From JAWLAT01 sp041395325 (GTDB taxonomy: Bacteria > Pseudomonadota > Gammaproteobacteria > Xanthomonadales > SZUA-5), in the NCBI GenBank assembly GCA_041395325.1, contig JAWLAT010000005.1, positions 62,001 to 126,000 on the forward strand: a stretch of DNA of 64,000 nucleotides, written 5' to 3'. The notes beneath the pieces are model-generated. The model was given only the letters and a program-made list of their open reading frames with translations, was not told where the DNA came from and made no database searches. Shown one piece after another: positions 24,711 to 36,540 of this stretch. How positions within the stretch are numbered: position 1 is the stretch's first letter; the number at the start of each line of letters is the position of its first letter. The position numbers were made by a program, and so were the translations under genes.

Positions 24711-25579
24711 GTGCCGTGATCCACGCCCGTGGACTGCGCAAGACCTTTGGCAACAAGGCCGCGCTGGACGGCGTCGACCTGCAGGTGCAGGCCGGACGCA
24801 TCGTTGGGCTGATCGGCCCCAATGGCGCCGGCAAGACCACCGCGCTCAAGGCCATCCTCGGCCTGACGGCTTTCGACGGCGAATTGAGCGTGTTGGGCCG
24901 CGACCCCTTTCGTCAGCGCCATGCGCTGATGCAGGAAGTCTGTTTCATCGCCGATGTGGCCGTGCTGCCGCGCTGGATTCGCGTCGGTGAGCTGATGGAC
25001 TACGTCGAAGCGGTGCATCCGCGCTTCGACCGCAAACACTGCGAAAGCGTGTTGGGCCGCACCCAAATCAAGCCCACCCAGCGGGTACGCGAGCTATCCA
25101 AGGGCATGGTCGTGCAGGTCCACCTGGCACTGGTGATGTCGATCGACGCCCGTCTGCTGATCCTGGACGAGCCCACGCTGGGTCTGGACATTCTTTATCG
25201 AAAGCGCTTCTACGAGCAGTTGCTGAACGACTATTTCGACGGCGAACGGACCATCCTGATCACCACCCATCAAGTCGAAGAGATCGAGCATCTGCTGACC
25301 GATCTGATCTTCATCCGCAACGGCAAGGTGGTGCTGGACGACACGATGGAGGCCGTCGGCGAACGCTACAACCAGGTGCTGGTGCCGGCCGATCGACTGG
25401 AACAGGCACGCGCCCTCAAGCCGCTGAGCGAGCGCCGCGTGCTGGGCAAGACGGTCTGCCTGTTCGGCGACGTCAATCCGGCGCAACTGGAGGCACTGGG
25501 CGAGATTCACCCGGTCTCGGTGTCGGATCTGTTCGTGGCCTACATGGAAAACCCGGACGCGACGGGGGTGCTGCAATGA
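24707..25579 (+). CDS. ABC transporter ATP-binding protein (YtrB-like)
   Basis: The 290-residue ATPase shows Walker A GPNGAGKTT, a signature LSKGM that departs from the usual LSGGQ but is common in this subfamily, Walker B LLILDEPTLGLD and the switch histidine in TTHQVEE. A C-terminal 70-residue extension ends YMENPDATGVLQ. With the following permease it would form a two-gene exporter or membrane-stress ABC system of the type linked to YtrA regulators; antimicrobial peptide or cell-envelope stress is the usual context. Substrate unknown. It overlaps both neighbours by four bases. Confidence 0.92.
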   Translation: MSAVIHARGLRKTFGNKAALDGVDLQVQAGRIVGLIGPNGAGKTTALKAILGLTAFDGELSVLGRDPFRQRHALMQEVCFIADVAVLPRWIRVGELMDYVEAVHPRFDRKHCESVLGRTQIKPTQRVRELSKGMVVQVHLALVMSIDARLLILDEPTLGLDILYRKRFYEQLLNDYFDGERTILITTHQVEEIEHLLTDLIFIRNGKVVLDDTMEAVGERYNQVLVPADRLEQARALKPLSERRVLGKTVCLFGDVNPAQLEALGEIHPVSVSDLFVAYMENPDATGVLQ

Positions 25580-26547
25580 ACCAGCGCAAGCTCTACACCC
25601 TGCTGAAGCGGGAGTACTGGGAACACCGTGGCGCCATGAAATGGACGCCGATCTGGATCGGTGCCTCGATTCTGGCCATCATGCTGCTGGGCTGGATCAC
25701 TGGGCAAAGCACCATGTTCCGCGTCGAGGGCGCCGACCATCTGGTCGAAGGCGGCCTGAAGATGCTGGAGAACAACGCCACGCCCGAACAGCTGCGAGCC
25801 GGCACGGCGGCGATGCTCTATGGCACCGGCGCGATTTTCTCGGTGGCCATGTTCTTCGTGCTGTTCTTCTACTGCCTGGGCGCGCTGTACGACGATCGCC
25901 GCGACCGCAGCGTGCTGTTCTGGCGCTCCCTGCCGGTATCGGATCTGGAGACCGTGCTGAGCAAGCTGGCGATGGTTCTGGTGGTCATACCACTGGTTTA
26001 CTTCGCCGCAATCATCGCCTTCCATCTGGTGATGTTGCTGGTAGCCGGCCTGCTGATCGCCTTCCAGGGCGGTAGCCCGGTGAAGTTGCTGTGGGGACCG
26101 GTCGAACCCTTCAGCTATTGGGGCCGGCTGCTGGTGGCGCTGGGTTTGCAGGCGCTGTGGCTGCTGCCGCTGTACGGCTGGCTGTTCCTGGTTTCGGCCT
26201 GGGCGCGTTCCAAGCCTTTTCTGTGGGCCGTCATGGTGCCGGTGGTGCTGTCGATACTGGAGGCCTGGGTCAATCTGACCGCGTCATTGCGGCTGGGATT
26301 CCGCTTCGGCGACCTGCTGCTGTCGCGCATCACCACCGGCTTTGCACCGATGAGCTTTCATGCCGACGTCGGCAATCAGGAGATCAACATCGGTGGTTCT
26401 CCCGGCGATGCCTTCAACACCGAATGGGGCCAGCTGATGGAGCGTGCGGTGTCGCTGAACCTGTGGATCGGTGTGCTGATCGGCGCTGCGATGATCGCCG
26501 CCGCCATCTGGCTGCGCCGCTACCGGGACGATTCGGCGACGGAATGA
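25576..26547 (+). CDS. ABC transporter permease
   Basis: The 323-residue protein has about six hydrophobic segments, including IGASILAIMLLGWITG near residue 30, a paired block AMFFVLFFYCLGALYDDRRDRSVLFWRSLPVSDLETVLSK characteristic of ABC-2 type permeases, and a last helix near residue 300 ending IWLRRY. It begins within the last four bases of the ATPase gene. It is the last coding unit before the heptad repeat array at 26556. Confidence 0.88.
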   Translation: MNQRKLYTLLKREYWEHRGAMKWTPIWIGASILAIMLLGWITGQSTMFRVEGADHLVEGGLKMLENNATPEQLRAGTAAMLYGTGAIFSVAMFFVLFFYCLGALYDDRRDRSVLFWRSLPVSDLETVLSKLAMVLVVIPLVYFAAIIAFHLVMLLVAGLLIAFQGGSPVKLLWGPVEPFSYWGRLLVALGLQALWLLPLYGWLFLVSAWARSKPFLWAVMVPVVLSILEAWVNLTASLRLGFRFGDLLLSRITTGFAPMSFHADVGNQEINIGGSPGDAFNTEWGQLMERAVSLNLWIGVLIGAAMIAAAIWLRRYRDDSATE

Positions 26548-26555
26548 CGGATTCA

Positions 26556-26587
26556 GAGCCGAGGGCTCAGGGCTGAGGGGTCAGGGG
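26556..26587 (+). repeat. Heptad G-run repeat array, sense copy after ABC permease
   Basis: Runs of three or four G occur at 26563, 26570, 26577 and 26584, exactly 7 bases apart, with CTCA, CTGA and TCA between them. It starts 8 bases after the stop codon of the permease gene, on its sense strand. Four G-runs with 3-4 base spacers meet the usual pattern of a G-quadruplex. Confidence 0.75.
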
Positions 26588-26680
26588 CTCCCGGTACTGC
26601 GACGTGTACCGGGCGTCCTGCGTCACTCATTCTGTGGTGCAGGCCCTGCAGCCGCCATCTGGTGCGACTCGCAAACCCAA

Positions 26681-26706
26681 CCCTCAGCCCTGAACCCTAA
26701 GCCCTG
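26681..26706 (-). repeat. Heptad repeat array, inverted copy
   Basis: CCC triplets at 26681, 26688, 26695 and 26702 are 7 bases apart (spacers TCAG, TGAA, TAAG). It is the reverse-complement orientation of the array at 26556, about 93 bases away, so the pair could fold into an imperfect long hairpin. Confidence 0.7.
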
Positions 26707-26868
26707 GTCTCATCAGCGCCGAAGGCCATCGGCGCCTCGCCACCACCATCTCACCCCACATCCACTGGCACTGCCCCGCCCCCACTGGCACAATCCCGAC
26801 CCATCTCTCAATCAAGATGAAGGGATATAGCCATCGACCTGGCCCGCTGTTCGGCGCTGCTGCGCCTG

Positions 26869-27768
26869 TTGGCTGATCCGACCCGCCTGCGTCTGCTGGC
26901 CTTGCTGGTCGGCGAGGAACTGACCGTGGCCGAGTTGGCGGCGGCCACGCGCCTGGCACAACCGCGCGTCTCGACCCATTTGGCCAAGCTGAAGGAAGCC
27001 TCGCTGGTGGTGGACCGGCGCGCTGGCGTGTCGGCCTACTACCGCTTTCCGCTGGAAGAACTGGACGAGGCGGTGCGCAGCACCTGGGAACACCTGGTGC
27101 GGGTAGCCGACGACGGTCTGCTGGTCGAGGATGCCGAGCGTCTGCGGCAGGTGTTGACCCTGCGCGCCCGCAACGAGAACTGGGTCGATCAGGTCGCCGG
27201 CGACATGGAACGCCACTATTCGCCGGGCCGCACCTGGGACGCACTGGCTCGCGCGCTGACCTGCATGATTGACGCTGGCGACGTGCTGGACATCGGCTCC
27301 GGCGACGGCCTGATGGCCGAGTTGCTGGCCCCGCAGGTCCGCAGCCTGACCTGTGTGGACGTGAACCCGCGGGTGGTCGAGGCGGCCCGCCAGCGGCTGG
27401 CCAGTCAGTCGCATGTCACCGTGCGCGAGGGCGACATGCACGCGCTGCCGCTGCCCGACGGCAGCGTGGACTGGGTGCTGTGTCTGCAGGTGCTGCCCTA
27501 CAGCGAAAAACCCGCGACGGTGATCGCCGAAGCCGCTCGAGTGCTGCGCCCCAGCGGTCGTTTGCTGCTGACCACGCTGGCCAGTCACCGGCATCAGGGA
27601 TCGATCACACCGTTTGGTCACCGCAATCTCGGTCAGGCGCCGGATGAACTGCGGCAATGGAGCTCAGCGGCCAGTCTGCAGGTACGGCATTGCGGCATCT
27701 CCAATCAGGAACGCCGCCCGCCGCATTTCGAGATCCTCAGCCTGCTGGCGGAGAAGGGGGCGGCGTGA
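26869..27768 (+). CDS. ArsR-type HTH regulator fused to a SAM-dependent methyltransferase domain
   Basis: Residues 1-90 are an ArsR winged helix (ADPTRLRLLALLVGEELTVAELAAATRLAQPRVSTHLAKLKEASLV) and residues about 130-260 a class I methyltransferase fold with VLDIGSGDGLMAELLAP, a motif I loop, and EGDMHALPLPDGSVDWVL. Fusions of this kind include the SAH-responsive SahR group controlling methionine-cycle genes, and metH lies next downstream, so control of methionine synthesis is inferred. Family alignment wants about 14 more residues (IDLARCSALLRLL) before the TTG at 26869; these are encoded in frame from an ATA at 26827 behind AAGGGA, with no ATG/GTG/TTG. TTG 26869 is the first standard start. 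Confidence 0.85.
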   Translation: MADPTRLRLLALLVGEELTVAELAAATRLAQPRVSTHLAKLKEASLVVDRRAGVSAYYRFPLEELDEAVRSTWEHLVRVADDGLLVEDAERLRQVLTLRARNENWVDQVAGDMERHYSPGRTWDALARALTCMIDAGDVLDIGSGDGLMAELLAPQVRSLTCVDVNPRVVEAARQRLASQSHVTVREGDMHALPLPDGSVDWVLCLQVLPYSEKPATVIAEAARVLRPSGRLLLTTLASHRHQGSITPFGHRNLGQAPDELRQWSSAASLQVRHCGISNQERRPPHFEILSLLAEKGAA

Positions 27769-27819
27769 CGATGGGCCCAGCGAAGGTGATGGCTCACTGG
27801 TTGGCGCCACGACTCGCTC

Positions 27820-27854
27820 AGGGCCCAGGGCTCAGGGCCCAGGGCCCAGTCAGG
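27820..27854 (+). repeat. Heptad repeat array, 30-base arm of a perfect inverted repeat
   Basis: Five 7-base units run in tandem: AGGGCCC, AGGGCTC, AGGGCCC, AGGGCCC, AGTCAGG. The first 30 bases are exactly the reverse complement of both 28105-28134 and 28171-28200. It begins 51 bases after the stop of the ArsR-methyltransferase gene, with the G-rich strand in sense. Confidence 0.85.
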
Positions 27855-27902
27855 ACGCGCGTCTCCGAGGCCTCAACGCGTACGAGGCGCTTCGGCGCCG
27901 TC

Positions 27903-27926
27903 GTAGGGGCGTGCCTGCACGCGACC
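27903..27926 (-). repeat. REP-type palindromic element (reverse orientation)
   Basis: The core is GCGTGC-CT-GCACGC (27909-27922). Read on the minus strand it is a 23-base element beginning GTCGCG and ending CCCCTAC, matching the elements at 28029 and 36453 at most positions. With the copy at 28029 it forms an inverted REP pair (BIME-like). REP elements of this shape are mobilised by RAYT transposases; none is encoded in this window. Confidence 0.75.
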
Positions 27927-28028
27927 GATCGCCTTCGGTCCAGCGCCATGCCCAAGGTCTGGGCAGGCGCGCGCTCCCCGGTGCCGTGTCGGCATTCCCC
28001 GAGCCCGCTCGAGAACGGCCAGTCCCGT

Positions 28029-28052
28029 GTCGCGAGCAGGCTCGCTCCTACC
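28029..28052 (+). repeat. REP-type palindromic element (forward orientation)
   Basis: The core is GCGAGC-AG-GCTCGC (28032-28045), with GTC before and TCCTACC after. It is about 21 of 23 identical to the element at 36453 and in inverted orientation to that at 27903, about 100 bases away. Confidence 0.8.
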
Positions 28053-28104
28053 CGAGCTGGACACCTTGCCGCCCGACTTTGCCCAACCCGCAAGTCAGCT
28101 CTTG

Positions 28105-28134
28105 CTGGGCCCTGGGCCCTGAGCCCTGGGCCCT
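28105..28134 (-). repeat. Heptad repeat array, first copy upstream of metH
   Basis: The plus strand starts CTGGGCC and continues in 7-base steps (units GGGCCCT, GGGCCCT, GAGCCCT, GGGCCCT). It is identical over 30 bases to 28171-28200 and the exact reverse complement of 27820-27849. Confidence 0.85.
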
Positions 28135-28170
28135 CGAAGGCTGAGCCCTTGCAGCTTGGACCTTCGCAAT

Positions 28171-28200
28171 CTGGGCCCTGGGCCCTGAGCCCTGGGCCCT
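28171..28200 (-). repeat. Heptad repeat array, second identical copy upstream of metH
   Basis: This is a direct, exact 30-base repeat of 28105-28134. The 36 bases between the two copies also contain degenerate units (GAGCCCT). Exact identity of neutral intergenic DNA over 30 bases points to recent duplication, gene conversion or selection on the sequence. Confidence 0.85.
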
Positions 28201-28276
28201 TGGCCAACCCTCGCCACGACACGCCTTTTCCCGCGCTGGTCCAGTGCCGCGCGCGCAACCTCCCGGAAACCACCCC

Positions 28277-32020
<3,744 letters not shown>

Positions 32021-32062
32021 GCGCCCCGGCGCCAAACTGGATTTGACGGCTTTGCGCGACCC

Positions 32063-32926
32063 TCAACCCAGCTCGAAGCTCGTGATTCCGTAGATCCGAT
32101 CCAGCGGCAGGGGCGGTGGGGTGCCGGTGTACATCCGCGCCGTTTCGAAAACCGGCTGCAGCCCCTTCGATTCGGCCAACGCGATCCCGGCGGCATTGGG
32201 CTCGGGAACATCCAGAAAAATGGGCGCACCCGGCGTGGCGGTCGCAGCCAGCGCGTCGTACAAGCGTGCCGCGGTGTCCGGGTCAGCGGCGTTCAGCGGT
32301 CCGATCTTGTAACCCTCGACACAAGGTCGGAGGCAACCGAAGCCGACGATCCGGCTGCCATCCAGGCAGACGAGCGCAGTCGCTTGCTCCGCTGCGATCC
32401 AGTGCCGCAGAAACGCCTCCCGCGGCGCGGGGAAGTGGGCGCGGTCATAGGCGGTCAGTGCCTGCCAATTCACTCGCGATGCCGGCACGATATCGGCCGA
32501 TGGCCGGCCCAATGCCGCGGCCCGACCACCAAAACGAATGTTGCGATGTGCCAGGCGGAAGCCGGAGCGGCGATAGTTGTCCTGCTGGGCGACCACGCCG
32601 TCCAGACCGACGTTGCGACCAGCCAGACTTGCCATCCCAGCCTGCCAGATCTGCCAGCCATGACCGCGGCCGCGATGCGCCGGGTCGACGATGTACAGGC
32701 CGATGAAACCGAAGTCGTCGCCGTAGCGCACTGCCGACAAGCTCGCGACTGGCTCGCCGTCGATCCGTCCCAGCAGGAATCCGCCAGGATCGGCCACGTA
32801 AAAGGCTTCGGCATCCTGCAAGCCTGGGTTCCAGCCTTCCTGCCGTGCCCATCCGATCGCGACATCGACGTCGGACCGGGACATGACCGTGATGTTGAAG
32901 CTGCGCTCCTTGTGGTCGATGGTCAA
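32063..32926 (-). CDS. GNAT family acetyltransferase with C-terminal second GNAT-like domain
   Basis: The 287-residue protein has an N-terminal GNAT domain with FIGLYIVDPAHRGRGHGWQIW (acetyl-CoA binding HRGRGxG) and a second half with VGFGCLRPCVEGYKIGPLNAADPDTAARLYDAL that resembles the DUF1248/YitH type fold. Such tandem proteins are usually uncharacterised. The start is TTG 32926 with GGGGAG just upstream; the later ATG 32884 lacks a ribosome binding site and would cut the first strand. It converges on metH with 42 bases between stops. Confidence 0.8.
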   Translation of the reverse strand: MTIDHKERSFNITVMSRSDVDVAIGWARQEGWNPGLQDAEAFYVADPGGFLLGRIDGEPVASLSAVRYGDDFGFIGLYIVDPAHRGRGHGWQIWQAGMASLAGRNVGLDGVVAQQDNYRRSGFRLAHRNIRFGGRAAALGRPSADIVPASRVNWQALTAYDRAHFPAPREAFLRHWIAAEQATALVCLDGSRIVGFGCLRPCVEGYKIGPLNAADPDTAARLYDALAATATPGAPIFLDVPEPNAAGIALAESKGLQPVFETARMYTGTPPPLPLDRIYGITSFELG

Positions 32927-33133
32927 GCGCTCCCCAGGAATGGCGTGGCACAGATCATCCCCCCGCCTCCCGGGGACAACAAGTCACCGAGTTTGAAGAT
33001 CGCGCCGACAGCACGTGGACTCCAGCCACGAGCCGAGCTCATCGCCCTGCGGCGCGCGGACACCGAATACAGTCCGTCCCTAGGCGCCAGCAACGTATCC
33101 TTGCCGCTGATCCCCGACCATCCGGTAGCCGAC

Positions 33134-33970
33134 ATGAGACAGCTCTGCATCCTGTTGCTGACCTTGGGACTCGTCGATCCATTGTTTGCCGAGACCTTGA
33201 GCGTGGGCAACAGCGAGGTGCGAATACCGGCTCCGAATGGCTATTCGAGAATGACGCCCGAGATGGCCAGCACCGCGGTGCTCGAGACGTCGATGGCGGA
33301 CGGGATGAACGACTTGCTGGCCATCTACATTTCCGACGACGAAGCAGCAGGCGCTCGCATTGGCGAGGCACCTGATATGAATCGCTACTTCGTCATCAAG
33401 GTCAACAAGGAGCTCAAGAACCTGGCTCTGGGCATTGCCGATTTCGCCCGCTTGCGAAATCAGGTCGATGAGCAGAACGAACAGGCCATTGCATCGGCCC
33501 AGGCGCAGATGGCCGACCAGATCCGGGAGAACAGCGAGGCGGTGAGCACCGCGTTGAACGTCGATCTCGACTTGCAGATCACGCCAATGACGCCGATGGC
33601 GGCACACGTCAATGAGGAACATGCCATCGCCTTCTCGATGTATCTGAACACCTCGGCGGTCATCAATGGCGAGCAGACCGACACGGCCCTGGTCGTGACC
33701 AGCACCTACATCAACGTGGCTGGCAAGGTGCTCTTCCTCTACACCTACGCGCCCAGTGCCGATCTGGACTGGACCCGCCAGGCATCCAAGGACTGGGCAG
33801 CGACCATACTGGCCAGCAATGACAAGGCCGAACCGGCAGAGAAACTGAATTGGGGCATTGATTGGGGCAGGGTCGCGGAGAAGGGTCTGATCGGTGCTGC
33901 CGTGGGTGGCGTCATTGGCCTGATCATGTGGATTGCGTCCTGGCGGAAGAGGAAGCGCACTGATCGTTGA
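33134..33970 (+). CDS. Exported hypothetical protein with C-terminal membrane anchor
   Basis: The 278-residue product has a signal peptide (LCILLLTLGLVDPLFAET), a soluble middle part with a long helix (residues about 95-145, NQVDEQNEQAIASAQAQMADQIRE-like and likely coiled), a beta-rich domain with AFSMYLNTSAVINGEQTDTALV, and a last hydrophobic segment near 250-270 followed by RKRKRTDR. That end resembles a stop-transfer anchor with a cytoplasmic basic tail, so most of the protein is probably periplasmic. The upstream continuation of the frame to 32384 is not coding. No family is recognised; base composition is slightly lower in GC than its neighbours. Confidence 0.75.
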   Translation: MRQLCILLLTLGLVDPLFAETLSVGNSEVRIPAPNGYSRMTPEMASTAVLETSMADGMNDLLAIYISDDEAAGARIGEAPDMNRYFVIKVNKELKNLALGIADFARLRNQVDEQNEQAIASAQAQMADQIRENSEAVSTALNVDLDLQITPMTPMAAHVNEEHAIAFSMYLNTSAVINGEQTDTALVVTSTYINVAGKVLFLYTYAPSADLDWTRQASKDWAATILASNDKAEPAEKLNWGIDWGRVAEKGLIGAAVGGVIGLIMWIASWRKRKRTDR

Positions 33971-34027
33971 GGGCCGCTTGGATCGGCAGGTATCCACGGT
34001 GAGCACCATCGTGCTCAAACATTGCGC

Positions 34028-34345
34028 TCAGCCCTGAAGCCGATCTCGAAAGCGGGTCAACAGCATCGGCAGCAGCTGCTCGCGCCAGTGCTTGGTGGCA
34101 ATGCCGCCGGAGGACATTCCGCCGTGCGCGTGCCGCGGCAGGTGTAAGTTGCCCACTGTGGACAACGATTGACCGGTGAGCTGCTCGAAGGCATCGACCA
34201 GTTGTTGTGCCAGGTCACGCAAGTCGGTGGGCAATGGCGTCTGCCGAAAATGCTCGGCCATCTCCTGCCACAGGAAGGGATCACCGCGCAGGCCCCAACG
34301 AACGGGCTCGGGCTGAAACAGGTCAGCGATGGTTGAATATGTCAT
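34028..34345 (-). CDS. Conserved-looking hypothetical protein, 105 aa
   Basis: The small soluble protein has PVRWGLRGDPFLWQEMAEHF near the start, a helical middle and GGMSSGGIATKHWREQLLPMLLTRF near the end; the blocks look conserved but I cannot name the family. It lacks signal peptide and membrane segments. It starts 15 bases after the alkyl sulfatase gene on the same strand and is probably co-transcribed with it. Confidence 0.6.
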   Translation of the reverse strand: MTYSTIADLFQPEPVRWGLRGDPFLWQEMAEHFRQTPLPTDLRDLAQQLVDAFEQLTGQSLSTVGNLHLPRHAHGGMSSGGIATKHWREQLLPMLLTRFRDRLQG

Positions 34346-34360
34346 GGCTGCCCAGCCGCC

Positions 34361-36319
34361 TCAGCGCGTCACGATCGGGAAAATGCCTGGTGCTGCTTCA
34401 ATCAGGCCAAAGAAGCGCCCCAGGTCGAGACGACTGCCTTCGATGTCGGTCTGGTCGGACAACAACAGGTCGGTGGCGCCCGCCTGACCGGTCATCATCT
34501 GCAGGAAGAAGGCCTTGGTCAGCCGCAACGTGGCATTGGCCCCGGCGACCGGTGGGCCAGCCCGGTGATGCAGTACGCCGTTCTCAATGCGAAGTACGTA
34601 ACTCTGATCCAGGTCGCTGAAGACCAGGTTGATGGTCAATGCCAGATCGGCGGCGGCCGGTCCATCGATGGAGGCGGCCATTCGTTCGAGGAAGCGCTCG
34701 ATCGGGGTGTGCTGCAGCATGTCCAGCATCGTGGCCAGCGAGATGCCCTGCGCCGGCCCGCCATGTCGCAACTCGTAGGCGCCGCTCAGGTAGACGTTCC
34801 GCCACGGCGCTGACTCGGCCATGTAGGCCAGTTGCTCGAAAGTCTGCGCCAGCATCTCGGCGGCATCGACGTCGCCCGGATCGGCCAGCACGGCATGCTT
34901 GAGCAGTTCGGCCGCCCAGCGATAGTCGCCCGCATCAAAGGCCGCCTTCGCAGAAGATCGTAGTTGAGCGGAGCCGCCAGCCAACTCGACGTATCGACGG
35001 CCGGCCTCCACCGGCGGCAGCGGTTGCAAATTGGCCGGATGACCGTCGAACCAGCCCATGTAGAACTGGTAGACGGCCTTGCTGTTGTGGCTGACGGTGC
35101 CGTAGTAGCCGCGCACATTCAGATGCTGCTGCAGCGCAGGCGGCAGCACCAGCTGTTCGGCGATCTCGTTGGCATTGAGACCAGCGTTCAGCAGACGCAC
35201 CGTCTGGTCATGGATGTAGCGATAGCTGTCGCGTTGCATGACGATGAAATGCTGGATCTGCGGCTGCCCCCAGACCGGCCAGTGATGCTGGTTGAACAGC
35301 ACTTCGGCATCGGCGCTCCAGTTGCGTGCCCGTTCCAGGCTGTCGGCCCAGCGCAGGGCATCGCGCACCTTGGCACCGCGCAGGGTGTACAGGTTGTGCA
35401 AGGTGTGACTCATCAGCTCGGCGCCGCAATAGGCCTTGAACTGTGGCAGCGCGAAGACGAACTCCGCCGGCGCCTCGGTGCCGGAGACCAGGTGGAAGAC
35501 CAGGTCGACGCCATCGATGCGCAGTTGCTGCTCTGGCTGGTCGACAACCACAGTCGGTGGCAGCAGGCCCATGCGGCCAATCGCCACCGCCTTGCCCAGG
35601 CCATTGTCGACCAGGCCCTTGGCATCCCGGGACAGGCGCTGACCGTACATGTAGCTGGCCCGCCGGCCCATTGCCGAACCGACCAGCACGTTCTCGCTGG
35701 TGGCTTCGGCCAGAAAGCCCGCCGGCGCCACGATGGGCACGCCGCGTTCGGCGGCCTCGGTCGCGGAGAGCACACCCAGTGCGCCGCCGAAATGGTCGAC
35801 GTGGCTGTGGGTGTAGATCAGCGCCGACACCGGCTGATCGCCCAGTTGCGACCGGGCAAAGGCGATGGCCGTCCGCGCCGTCTCCAGTGAGGTCAGCGGG
35901 TCGATGACAATCCAGCCGCTGTCGCCCTGCACCAGCGTCATGTTGGCCAGGTCGAAGCCACGCAGCTGCCAGATGCCCTCGGTGACCTCGAACAGACCGA
36001 TCTGATTGTTCAGGCGCGCCTGCCGCCACAGACTGGGATTGACGGTCTCGGGCGGATCACCGTCGACGAAGTCGAAAGCATCGAAATCCCAGATGACCAC
36101 GCCCTGATCATCGCGCACCTGGCCGCTGGGCGCGGCGATGAAGCCCCGGCGGGCATCGGCCAGTGATTCCGGGTCGCCCCAGTCGGCCAATGCAGCGGTG
36201 CGCGCATTGGCAGCCATCACGGTGGCACTGGCATCGACACCGGGAGCTGGCGAAGGTGGTGGCGGGGAGCAGGCCGAGAGGGCGAGCAACGCGAGTGCCG
36301 TCAATACGGGTTTGACCAA
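34361..36319 (-). CDS. Alkyl sulfatase (SdsA1/BDS1-like metallo-beta-lactamase fold), lipoprotein
   Basis: The 652-residue protein starts with a lipoprotein signal (LALLALSACSPP), so Cys17 is the probable lipidated residue. The metallo-beta-lactamase domain has YTHSHVDHFGG as zinc-binding motif, then AELMSHTLHNLYTLRGAKVRDALRW and FNQHHWPVWG typical of class III sec-alkyl/alkyl sulfatases. A dimerisation stretch with RGYYGTVSHNSKAVYQFYMGWFDG follows, and a C-terminal SCP2-like domain (residues about 530-650). It would hydrolyse alkyl sulfates such as SDS in the periplasm. The start is a TTG at 36319 behind GGGGGAA; no ATG precedes the lipobox. The gene following it (34028) is small and unknown. 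Confidence 0.88.
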   Translation of the reverse strand: MVKPVLTALALLALSACSPPPPSPAPGVDASATVMAANARTAALADWGDPESLADARRGFIAAPSGQVRDDQGVVIWDFDAFDFVDGDPPETVNPSLWRQARLNNQIGLFEVTEGIWQLRGFDLANMTLVQGDSGWIVIDPLTSLETARTAIAFARSQLGDQPVSALIYTHSHVDHFGGALGVLSATEAAERGVPIVAPAGFLAEATSENVLVGSAMGRRASYMYGQRLSRDAKGLVDNGLGKAVAIGRMGLLPPTVVVDQPEQQLRIDGVDLVFHLVSGTEAPAEFVFALPQFKAYCGAELMSHTLHNLYTLRGAKVRDALRWADSLERARNWSADAEVLFNQHHWPVWGQPQIQHFIVMQRDSYRYIHDQTVRLLNAGLNANEIAEQLVLPPALQQHLNVRGYYGTVSHNSKAVYQFYMGWFDGHPANLQPLPPVEAGRRYVELAGGSAQLRSSAKAAFDAGDYRWAAELLKHAVLADPGDVDAAEMLAQTFEQLAYMAESAPWRNVYLSGAYELRHGGPAQGISLATMLDMLQHTPIERFLERMAASIDGPAAADLALTINLVFSDLDQSYVLRIENGVLHHRAGPPVAGANATLRLTKAFFLQMMTGQAGATDLLLSDQTDIEGSRLDLGRFFGLIEAAPGIFPIVTR

Positions 36320-36452
36320 GATCTGTTCCCCCTGCCAGATCGCCGATCGCGAAGTTCGGAGAGATTGTGGGCGGCGTCAAGGGTTGTGGTGAAGCGGGGA
36401 ATGGCGCCCCCCCCGAAAGCCGACCGCTGCGGATCGTGCGAGGCCGCGCTCA

Positions 36453-36475
36453 GTCGCGAGCAAGCTCGCTCCCAC
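36453..36475 (+). repeat. REP-type palindromic element
   Basis: The core is GCGAGC-AA-GCTCGC (36456-36469) with GTC before and TCCCAC after, the same 23-base pattern as at 28029. It lies between the alkyl sulfatase start and the tamB end, 30 bases from a heptad array, as REP and heptad elements also occur together upstream of metH. Confidence 0.8.
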
Positions 36476-36504
36476 GGGGGGCACCGCATGCTGCGCCGCC
36501 CTTC

Positions 36505-36534
36505 CTGGGCCCTGAGCCCTGAGCCCTGGGCCCT
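36505..36534 (-). repeat. Heptad repeat array 3' of tamB
   Basis: This 30-base array differs from 28105-28134 at a single base (one GGGCCCT unit reads GAGCCCT). It ends 6 bases from the tamB stop codon; on the tamB sense strand it begins with AGGGC and shows four or more G-runs at 7-base steps. Confidence 0.85.
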
Positions 36535-36540
36535 CGCCCC

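Larger units (their letters stand above)
26548..26868. other. Repeat-containing intergenic region before the ArsR-methyltransferase gene
   Basis: This region holds two heptad arrays in opposite orientation (26556-26587 and 26681-26706) with a 7-base hairpin (CCGGTAC/GTACCGG at 26591-26612) between them. Just before the next gene lies AAGGGA (26819-26824), a possible ribosome binding site. No protein-coding signal is convincing within it. Confidence 0.6.
27769..28276. other. Repeat-rich intergenic region upstream of metH
   Basis: This 508-base gap contains a heptad array (27820-27854), an inverted pair of REP-type palindromes (27903-27926 and 28029-28052), and two further heptad arrays (28105-28134 and 28171-28200). 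Small open frames across it (for example 28048-28278 minus) are formed by the repeats and show no protein signature. The metH promoter and any leader must lie here or upstream; no clear -35/-10 pair or SAH/SAM riboswitch was recognised. Confidence 0.7.

Noticed and set aside
26556..28200. Heptad arrays as a CRISPR or minisatellite-coded peptide
   Set aside because: The 7-base units are tandem without unique spacers, there is no cas gene, and frames through them are not conserved or continuous.
32384..33133. N-terminal 250 residues of the open frame continuing into the exported protein at 33134
   Set aside because: This part runs antisense over the GNAT gene and shows no homology; a signal peptide begins at ATG 33134.
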